Positions 24,315 through 30,034 of a stretch of DNA of 30,034 nucleotides are shown here, piece by piece. The stretch's first letter is position 1. Each line of letters starts with the position of its first letter. The notes beneath the pieces are model-generated. The model worked only from the letters and a program-made list of their open reading frames with translations. It made no database searches and was not told where the DNA came from. The translations under genes and the position numbers were made by a program. Source of the DNA: Bacillota bacterium (GTDB taxonomy: Bacteria > Bacillota > UBA4882 > UBA8346); NCBI GenBank assembly GCA_023436305.1, contig JAEZJQ010000004.1:1-30034 (forward strand), given 5' to 3'.

Positions 24315-24745
24315 TTGCCATCCAATTCACAGTTTTAGCAATTGACCCGGGGAGTATGAAATGCGGATTGGCCGTAGTTACCAATCAAATGACGGTATTA
24401 AATAAAATGACGGTTGATTTACAGGGATTAATAGACACCGTCCGGCGGTTGTGCGCCGAATATTCCGTGCCGGTCATCGTGATTGGCGACCGCACCCACA
24501 GTAAAAAAATTTTTACCAATTTAACAGCTTTGCTGCAATTACCCATTGTCATGGTGGATGAAGACCGGTCGAGCTTGGAGGGCCGTTACCGTTATTTAAA
24601 GGAGAATTCACGGGGATTGTCAAAAATATTACCAATCGGATTGAGAGTTCCCCGTGAACCGTATGATGATTATGTAGCGGTAATTCTGGCGGAACGATTT
24701 CTAAAAAAATATCCAAATTTTATGCCGGAAAAACCGATATTATAA
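24311..24745 (+). CDS. RNase-H-fold protein related to YqgF/RuvX
   Basis: A 144-residue protein with the RuvC/YqgF fold. The first acidic motif is AIDPGSMKCGLAVV (D10-P-G), a central strand reads PVIVIGDRTHSK, and the last acidic motif is PREPYDDYVAVILAERFL. The canonical RuvX (YqgF) processes pre-16S rRNA ends. This protein has the same frame but differs in the KxxE segment, and it is coupled to DUF3084, so it is probably a distinct subfamily rather than the housekeeping RuvX. It starts with GTG, overlapping the upstream TGA. Confidence 0.75.
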   Translation: MIAIQFTVLAIDPGSMKCGLAVVTNQMTVLNKMTVDLQGLIDTVRRLCAEYSVPVIVIGDRTHSKKIFTNLTALLQLPIVMVDEDRSSLEGRYRYLKENSRGLSKILPIGLRVPREPYDDYVAVILAERFLKKYPNFMPEKPIL

Positions 24746-24781
24746 ATTGTAGGCAGTTTGTTTGAAAAGAAGGTAAGGCTG

Positions 24782-26179
24782 ATGAGCAGGCGTTTGATGG
24801 CGAAGTGGATTAGAGTTTCTTTGTTATTGAGTTTTGGGTTAATGATGCTTTGGGTGGGCTTCTCCCGGGAGGGTTTTGCTCAAGGGGGCAACAATTCCAG
24901 AACGGATAGCAATTGGATCCATCATAACATGGAATTGCTCGCCAAGGAAGGACTCATTAAAGATTATCCAACCGATTGGGTTCAAGCCGGGCATATTCTG
25001 GAACGTTCCGAGATTGCCTATTACCTGAAACAAATGGTGTTGCAATTTGAGAGTGAAAAAAGGGGTTTAAAACTTTCAGCACAAGTTATCGAGGCTTTCC
25101 AAGCTTTAATTGTAGAGTTTCAAAAGGAATTGGCGGATTTGGGGATTAAAGCCACGGATATCAATAAAATCAGCCCAAACCCCATTGCTTTAATGAGTAA
25201 ACCGGATGATTATCAAGATCTGGATTTGATTCTGGAATCGCGCAACAATGATGATATTCCCCAATCCTACTATTATTACGGACATTACTATAGTGAATTG
25301 CAGCGCAAGTCATTCTTTTTTATTCCGTCGAATTTTATTGCTACATATGATGTTGCTCAATTGGAAGTGACCAATGGGGTAGTGAATATTCTTTATCAGC
25401 CCCGGTTGAGTTCCTCCTTCCTGTTGTTAGAGGGGAGTTTACCCGCCGAAGATCAGTCAATCAAGGGATACTATCTGTTTCCAATCACCGGCATACAGGA
25501 AGCCCGTAATCTGCAAACCAATACGATGAATCAGAGACAAAACCGTACCATCTTGTCGTTGTTGGATGAAGTCAATCAGCTTCAGCAGGTGGATAGTTTA
25601 TTGCGTTATAATGGTTCGTTGAACCTGGAAGGATTTTTAAAGTTGAATGTGGATTTGCTTGATGAGAAATCCATCGGTGATCTGGATCAGGGGTTGACCA
25701 TTGGCGGACTTTTGATATATTCCAATAATAATCCACTATTAAAGGCCAACCAAACCAAAGATTTTGGTCTTCCGGGCTTTAATTCCCGGCAAACATCATT
25801 GATAACTCCGGTGGATTTGGACTTGATTAACAGTAAGAGCTTACAGTCTTTGCAGATTAACATTCAAGGAACGGTGGAAATCACTCCTCAAACATCATTA
25901 TTTGGCGGACTTGATCTTTTTTACCAAAATTCAACCGTTCATTTGGATAACTTATGGCCTTCGGATGCCAAGGCCAGCGCTGGGGTTACATTTTATATGA
26001 ATGATTACTGGGCCTTTTCAACCTATCAATCATTGGTCAATTCCCAAAATAAGGAGGGCTGGTTTAGCACCACCTCCGTAGGCGTCGAGTATAACAAGTG
26101 GGTTACTTTGTGGCTGGCTTACCAATTCTTGAAGATTGACAATCCAATCCTTACCGGAACCCTGTCGTTTCGATTTTAA
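24782..26179 (+). CDS. SLH-domain outer-membrane porin, OmpM-like
   Basis: A 465-residue exported protein. It has a signal peptide (residues ~8-34, ending GFAQGG), then a segment resembling an S-layer homology domain (NMELLAKEGLIKDYPTDW, LERSEIAYYL), a helical linker (about 85-140) and a C-terminal region of alternating strands that should form a beta barrel. The last residue is Phe, as in outer-membrane barrel proteins recognised by BamA. OmpM-type porins of diderm Firmicutes tether the outer membrane to peptidoglycan through the SLH domain. The ATG at 24782 is chosen because AGAAGG lies eight bases upstream; a TTG at 24758 is in frame. The barrel part is shorter and more divergent than a typical OmpM. 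Confidence 0.72.
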   Translation: MSRRLMAKWIRVSLLLSFGLMMLWVGFSREGFAQGGNNSRTDSNWIHHNMELLAKEGLIKDYPTDWVQAGHILERSEIAYYLKQMVLQFESEKRGLKLSAQVIEAFQALIVEFQKELADLGIKATDINKISPNPIALMSKPDDYQDLDLILESRNNDDIPQSYYYYGHYYSELQRKSFFFIPSNFIATYDVAQLEVTNGVVNILYQPRLSSSFLLLEGSLPAEDQSIKGYYLFPITGIQEARNLQTNTMNQRQNRTILSLLDEVNQLQQVDSLLRYNGSLNLEGFLKLNVDLLDEKSIGDLDQGLTIGGLLIYSNNNPLLKANQTKDFGLPGFNSRQTSLITPVDLDLINSKSLQSLQINIQGTVEITPQTSLFGGLDLFYQNSTVHLDNLWPSDAKASAGVTFYMNDYWAFSTYQSLVNSQNKEGWFSTTSVGVEYNKWVTLWLAYQFLKIDNPILTGTLSFRF

Positions 26180-26303
26180 TCAGGAAATACCGAATCAGCC
26201 AATCGACATCAACAATAGTCAAGACATTGCGAAGTTAAATCCTGAATGTTCGTTGATAATGGGTCACGCGTGCGCGCGATGATCACTGAAAGAGGCGTGC
26301 CGG

Positions 26304-27248
26304 ATGAAGCGTTACGCAATTTTTAGCAAATATTTGATTCTAATCGGCCTTTTATGTTTGAACATTTTTATAATTCATGGGAATTCTCAGGAAAACCGGA
26401 TTTCTCCAGTGAAAAGTCCCACGGATTGGCTGAAAGATATTGAGTTGGTGGTTGTTGGCCATGTTAATGAAGGCGGTTTAGTTGAACGCTTGAGCATTCT
26501 GGAAGAACAAATGACGGGTAGAATCCGTACCGGAAGTTTGGAGGAGCGTTTGGCCCGTCTGGATGGGCAATTGTATGTCAACCAGCCCTATGACATTTGC
26601 TTGTTTTATAAAATTCAAGCGCTGGATTGGAATTTGTACCGGAATGAGTCCGAAGGGTCCATCAAATCCCGGCTGGAGAAATTGGAGAAAGAGGTTTTTG
26701 GTTCGGTGTATTCCGGGCCGATGACCAAACGGATGGAACGGTTGATTGACCAGGTTTTTCCGGGAGGGGTTATTAAAGCCCGGTGGGCCAATATTTCCGA
26801 TGGATTGTTGGTAAAGGTCCGGATTCTGGATGAATTAAATTCGGTGAAAAATAAACCGGGAGATCGGTTCCGGCTGGTGGTTACCGACACTATCAGCGAC
26901 GAGCGGTCGATATTATTCCCTCAGGGAACTATCGGAGAAGGAGTGTTAGGGGAGGTAACCCAACCTGAAAACTTGGGGCGGGATGCCCAGTTACGAATTG
27001 ACTTCGCAGAAATTAGAGCGCTGGACGCCACTCCGGTACGTTTGTTTTATAGCGCGAAGGCTTTAAAAATGGTTCGTTCACGCCAACTGGCATTTGGCGC
27101 CAGTGCCGCCGGAATGTTAGCGTTTGGCCCCGGGGGTATTTTATTGGGGCTGGTCATCAAAGGGAAAGAAACCACCATTCCGGCAGGTACCGAGTTTTAT
27201 CTTGAGATTACCCAACCGGTAAGAATTTATACGTTATATGAACAATAA
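26304..27248 (+). CDS. Exported protein with RL-x2-LE helical repeats and a beta domain
   Basis: The 314-residue protein begins with a signal peptide or anchor (about residues 7-26). Residues ~48-145 carry three or four copies of a motif G-x-L/I-x2-R-L-x2-L-E-x4-G, for example GGLVERLSILEEQMTG, GSLEERLARLDGQLYG-like and GSIKSRLEKLEKEVFG. The rest is predominantly beta (about 155-240), followed by a Gly-rich hydrophobic segment (GASAAGMLAFGPGGILLGLVI, about 270-290) that may insert in a membrane or fold against the domain. It lies between the porin and the LptD-like gene, so an envelope role is likely. I do not recognise a named family beyond the repeat. AGAGG precedes the ATG. Confidence 0.65.
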   Translation: MKRYAIFSKYLILIGLLCLNIFIIHGNSQENRISPVKSPTDWLKDIELVVVGHVNEGGLVERLSILEEQMTGRIRTGSLEERLARLDGQLYVNQPYDICLFYKIQALDWNLYRNESEGSIKSRLEKLEKEVFGSVYSGPMTKRMERLIDQVFPGGVIKARWANISDGLLVKVRILDELNSVKNKPGDRFRLVVTDTISDERSILFPQGTIGEGVLGEVTQPENLGRDAQLRIDFAEIRALDATPVRLFYSAKALKMVRSRQLAFGASAAGMLAFGPGGILLGLVIKGKETTIPAGTEFYLEITQPVRIYTLYEQ

Positions 27249-27337
27249 TACATCCCGTTAAATTTGAATGGTGAAGCGATTTCTTGTTTGTATCTTTATT
27301 TTTCGGTTTTATTTCACTCTTCGCACTTCATTTTTGA

Positions 27338-28789
27338 ATGGAGGTAATTGAAATCATTCGTCCTCAATGGGGTTCACTAATCGGGTTGATACTGGCAGTG
27401 ATGCTGGCCGTTTTTATCAATACAGGTTCCGTTTTGGCGGATTCTACGGCGGAATCCGTTGCTACCGCCAATAATGACGCCGTCCGGAAAGCCGCGGTGA
27501 ATTTTAAAAATGATGAAATGACGCTGGAAGCGGCGGAAATCGATCTCGTCGATGAAGGCCTGATTGAAGCAAGAGGCAACGTCGTATTAACTTTGATAAA
27601 AAGCGGATTGCGAATTGAAACCGGACAGTTAACTTATAACTCGGCGACCGGTATCGTGAAAGCCCCCGGGCGGGTAAAAGTAATAAGCAGTCAGGCGGTT
27701 TTGATCATCGATTTCCTGACGTATGATCTGAAGAACTACACCGGTTCCGGAGGAGCACTCGAAGGGACCATAACCGGAACGGGTGATGGCCGGGATTCGA
27801 ATGTCACCGGTAAAAACATAGAAATCAAAAACGGGGCGCAGGTGGTCGAGGATACCACGGTCACCCGTTGTCCCCGGCCGGACCCCGATTATGTTTTTAA
27901 AGCCGGACAGGTTATGATGGAAGGCAAACTCATCCGTTTGACCAATGTAGTTCTTTATGTCAAAGGAATTCCGCTTTTTTATTTGCCCCATCTTACGCTG
28001 CATTCCGATCGCAAGCGGGATTTTCCGGAGATTTTACTGAATTATGATAATGCCAAGGGGATCATCATCAAGCATCAATCCGTATCACCCATCAATGAAA
28101 AGTTCGATTTTCATACCGATGTTTCCATAGAGACACGGGGAGATTCCAATGTTAGCCTGGGATTGGGATATCAATTCACCAAGCCGCTGGCCAATCATAT
28201 TTTTATCAACAATGATCTCAAGGGTTCCTGGACCATTAAAGACATGGTAACTTTTGACACTCCAAGTCTCTTCGTCGTAGCGGATGGCCTGGCCTCTTTG
28301 TCGGGGAATGAATATCAATCCGGTATTTCAGTTACGCGCAAATATTGGCAGGGTTGGGGCGGGAGTTGGCAACTTGGGGTTTTGGCCCGTTCGGTGAGCA
28401 AACGAGATCCGTCCGATCCGAGTTCGGAATATGGGGGGACTTACGCCGGTTATCAGCTTGATTATAAACCCGCCGGTAATCTCACTTTGAGTGTGTTGCG
28501 CTTGGATAGTTACGGGGGATCGGGAATTTATAAGGATTTTGAAGTGTATACCGGGTATAATCTTTTGTATAACTGGATGATACCCATCGGCACCAGTTTT
28601 GATTTAAACTTATCCGGGAGATATAATTTTTCCGGTACCGATTATATCTCGGATACTTTTTATTCCCAACCCCAGTATTGGGTTCGCCAGAAGTATGAAC
28701 TGGTTTATAATTCCTGTTGTTGGTCGGTGAACTTGGGATGGGATCAAGTGGCAAAATCCTGGAGTTTTGGCGCCATATTTAAATTCTGA
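27338..28789 (+). CDS. lptD: LptD-like outer-membrane LPS assembly protein (short form)
   Basis: A 483-residue exported protein with a signal peptide (about 12-35, ending VLADST). An OstA/LptA-like jellyroll follows (about 45-210), containing TRCPRPDPDY, then the LptD hallmark YVKGIPLFYLPHL (about 208-220), then a barrel region ending in Phe. Near the C-terminus YNSCCW matches the adjacent Cys pair of LptD that forms disulfides to the N-terminal domain; C178 in TRCPRP is a possible partner. LptD sends LPS to the cell surface. The barrel part is only ~265 residues against ~580 in E. coli. Start uncertain: the ATG at 27338 has no ribosome site upstream, and a GGAGG lies within it (27340-27344). 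Confidence 0.82.
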   Translation: MEVIEIIRPQWGSLIGLILAVMLAVFINTGSVLADSTAESVATANNDAVRKAAVNFKNDEMTLEAAEIDLVDEGLIEARGNVVLTLIKSGLRIETGQLTYNSATGIVKAPGRVKVISSQAVLIIDFLTYDLKNYTGSGGALEGTITGTGDGRDSNVTGKNIEIKNGAQVVEDTTVTRCPRPDPDYVFKAGQVMMEGKLIRLTNVVLYVKGIPLFYLPHLTLHSDRKRDFPEILLNYDNAKGIIIKHQSVSPINEKFDFHTDVSIETRGDSNVSLGLGYQFTKPLANHIFINNDLKGSWTIKDMVTFDTPSLFVVADGLASLSGNEYQSGISVTRKYWQGWGGSWQLGVLARSVSKRDPSDPSSEYGGTYAGYQLDYKPAGNLTLSVLRLDSYGGSGIYKDFEVYTGYNLLYNWMIPIGTSFDLNLSGRYNFSGTDYISDTFYSQPQYWVRQKYELVYNSCCWSVNLGWDQVAKSWSFGAIFKF

Positions 28790-28826
28790 CCGGGATTTAG
28801 CCAATTTAAAGGATCTTCCGGTATCT

Positions 28827-28846
28827 AGGAGTCTGTGCGGATAATC
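28827..28846. repeat. Solo inverted-repeat end related to the element at 18593
   Basis: AGGAGTCTGTGCGGATAAT matches the two ends of the 18593-18704 element at 17 or 18 of 19 positions. No opposite end is found before the methyltransferase gene, so it is a remnant or part of a larger feature. The preceding bases CT are shared with the other copy. Confidence 0.6.
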
Positions 28847-28882
28847 TTGAATATTTGATCAAGAAGAAGAATATAAAACATC

Positions 28883-28917
28883 AACTTCCATTAAACTAAC
28901 GATGGAAGTTTTTTTTA
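28883..28917 (+). terminator. Terminator of the Lpt operon
   Basis: AACTTCCAT (28883-28891) pairs perfectly with ATGGAAGTT (28902-28910), then a T run. It closes the unit that ends with the LptD-like gene. Confidence 0.88.
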
Positions 28918-28938
28918 TTTTTGGGTAAGAATAAACCG

Positions 28939-28969
28939 GGATAAAAATATCCGAAAACGATCATTTCGG
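28939..28969. repeat. Two overlapping hairpins before the methyltransferase gene
   Basis: GGATA-4-TATCC (28939-28952) and CCGAAA-7-TTTCGG (28951-28969) share CC and are mutually exclusive as RNA structures. They end 20 bases before the TTG start. Confidence 0.4.
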
Positions 28970-28988
28970 AAAATAGCGAGGTTAATCC

Positions 28989-29837
28989 TTGGAAAACAAG
29001 TTGAATGATTTAACGGGTTCCCAATGGTTATACTGGACCAATTCGATTTACGAAACCAATTTTCCCCCGGATCAGACTTTTTCACTACGAAAGAGCCACG
29101 GGGCTATGAAACCCCCCGAACTGATGGCGGATATTATTTCATTTTTCACAAAAGCCGGTGAAACCGTCCTAGATCCCTTTGCCGGAGTAGGGGGCACGTT
29201 GCTGGGAGCGGAGTTGTCCGGACGGAAAGCCATCGGCATCGAACTGAATCCGGAATGGGTCCGGGTTTTTGAAAAGATCGCGGCTATGTTTACGATTCGT
29301 GACGGCCGGCTGATTGTAAAGAATGCAGATGATAATCATGGCTTTACGGCGCAAATATGGCCGGGGGACTGTTTGGAACGGATGAAAGAGATTGCCGACG
29401 AATCCATTGCCGCTGTGATTACTGATCCTCCGTATGGCTGCAATCAGGGCCGTATCGGATTTAAACGGGAGACGAATTTTAACATGACTTCCACGGATGG
29501 CCGTGATTTCGGTTCCACCGTGGATTATGAGGCGTATTTGGCCAAAATTAAACTGGCGGGACATGAAATTTTCCGGATCTTGAAACCGGAGCGATATCTG
29601 GTATTATTAATCGGTGATCGTTTTCACCGTGGTGAATACTTACCGCTGGGAACCATGGTGGCTCAGACTTTTCAGGAAATCGGATTTAAGTGGAAGGGCG
29701 TCAAGATCTGGTGGAATAAGGCTACTCAAAGGCCATTGAAACCTTATGCGATTAAAAACTGTTTCATTCCCAACATCACTCACCAGAATATTATTGTGTT
29801 GCGGAAAGAACTGAAAAACCGGATGAAAGGGAAATAA
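28989..29837 (+). CDS. DNA methyltransferase of the N6-adenine/N4-cytosine type
   Basis: A 282-residue enzyme with SAM motif I DPFAGVGG (62-69) preceding the catalytic motif IV DPPY (146-149). An N-terminal motif X-like part (FSLRKSHGAMKPPELM) and a C-terminal region with IKIWWNK follow the order X-I-IV. DPPY fits N6-adenine or N4-cytosine methylation. There is no nearby restriction endonuclease, so it is probably an orphan methyltransferase, perhaps regulatory or a relic of a restriction system. It starts with TTG: GAGG lies seven bases upstream and no nearer ATG fits. A tRNA gene follows. An alternative is an RNA methyltransferase, less likely given its layout. Confidence 0.82.
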   Translation: MENKLNDLTGSQWLYWTNSIYETNFPPDQTFSLRKSHGAMKPPELMADIISFFTKAGETVLDPFAGVGGTLLGAELSGRKAIGIELNPEWVRVFEKIAAMFTIRDGRLIVKNADDNHGFTAQIWPGDCLERMKEIADESIAAVITDPPYGCNQGRIGFKRETNFNMTSTDGRDFGSTVDYEAYLAKIKLAGHEIFRILKPERYLVLLIGDRFHRGEYLPLGTMVAQTFQEIGFKWKGVKIWWNKATQRPLKPYAIKNCFIPNITHQNIIVLRKELKNRMKGK

Positions 29838-29887
29838 GATCTTCCCACTGCTGGAAACATTCGTAGGACTAATCTTGGGAATTATGC

Positions 29888-29916
29888 TTGGCAATTCAAT
29901 CATTTCGTGTTATAAT
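29888..29916 (+). promoter_or_regulatory. Promoter of the tRNA-Ala gene
   Basis: TTGGCA (29888-29893), a 17-base spacer and TATAAT (29911-29916) with an extended -10 TG at 29908-29909. It lies about 40 bases before the tRNA. Confidence 0.85.
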
Positions 29917-29958
29917 ATCTTACGCAATCATATTTATATTTCTTTTTCATTTATTCGT

Positions 29959-30034
29959 GGGCTTGTGGCTCAGTTGGGAGAGCGCTGCGTTCGCATCGCA
30001 GAGGTCAGGGGTTCGAATCCCCTCAGGTCCACCA
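29959..30034 (+). tRNA. tRNA-Ala (anticodon CGC)
   Basis: The 76-base sequence folds as a full cloverleaf: acceptor GGGCTTG with CAGGTCC, D-arm GCTC/GAGC, anticodon stem CTGCG/CGCAG with loop TTCGCAT, T-arm AGGGG/CCCCT with TTCGAAT, and an encoded CCA. The loop gives anticodon CGC, which reads the alanine codon GCG. The acceptor has the G3-U70 wobble pair that identifies alanine tRNAs. The gene ends at the last base of the window. Confidence 0.96.

Noticed and set aside
1..30034. CRISPR array or prophage
   Set aside because: No series of regularly spaced repeats and no phage structural, integrase or complete transposase gene was found.

Overview
The window looks like chromosome of an anaerobic or fermentative diderm member of the Firmicutes (Bacillota), in the style of the Negativicutes, Halanaerobiales or Limnochordia/Hydrogenispora-type lineages. 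This is inferred from three things seen together: strong AGGAGG-type ribosome sites and consensus sigma-A promoters; a full set of outer-membrane genes (lpxC, fabZ, lpxA, lpxI, lptC, lptA, lptB, an lptF/G permease, a short LptD); and an SLH-domain porin of the OmpM kind next to a DUF3084 protein. No phage, plasmid, CRISPR or complete insertion sequence is visible.

Layout. (1) 1-1377, minus strand: a GTPase of the HypB/UreG class and an Fe-S protein, translationally coupled. (2) 1604-4242, plus: sulfur assimilation, metY then cysE, each behind its own consensus promoter. (3) 4296-5815, minus: a metallo-beta-lactamase-fold exported protein and a tRNA methyltransferase of the TrmN6/YabB family. 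(4) 5953-8601, plus: a decayed 3' fragment of a family 9 glycoside hydrolase gene followed by the intact gene. (5) 8772-11869: small stress or envelope genes, mostly minus strand (membrane protein, Spy/CpxP-like protein, Hsp20, GNAT acetyltransferase), separated by clear terminators. (6) 12325-15586, plus: an unusual two-gene ABC system whose permease carries a roughly 650-residue extracytoplasmic domain. (7) 15793-28917, plus: the envelope cluster. lpxC-fabZ, lpxA and lpxI make early lipid A intermediates; lptC-lptA-lptB-lptF carry LPS from the inner membrane; then DUF3084, an RNase-H-fold protein, the porin, a repeat-containing exported protein and the LptD-like outer-membrane protein. From 19902 to 28789 the spacing is tight with two 4-base overlaps, which suggests one long operon. 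(8) 28989-end: a DNA methyltransferase and a tRNA-Ala(CGC) that ends at the last base.

How it fits together: most of the right half serves building the outer membrane. LpxC, FabZ and LpxA/LpxI are cytoplasmic lipid A enzymes, LptB/LptF the ATP-driven extractor, LptC/LptA the bridge and the LptD-like protein the exit. lpxD, lpxB and the Kdo genes are not in the window, so the pathway must be completed elsewhere. The best candidates for something undescribed are the ABC system at 12325-15586, the half-size LptD at 27338-28789, the GTPase/Fe-S pair at 2-1377, and a 112-bp inverted-repeat element at 18593-18704 with a solo end at 28827.
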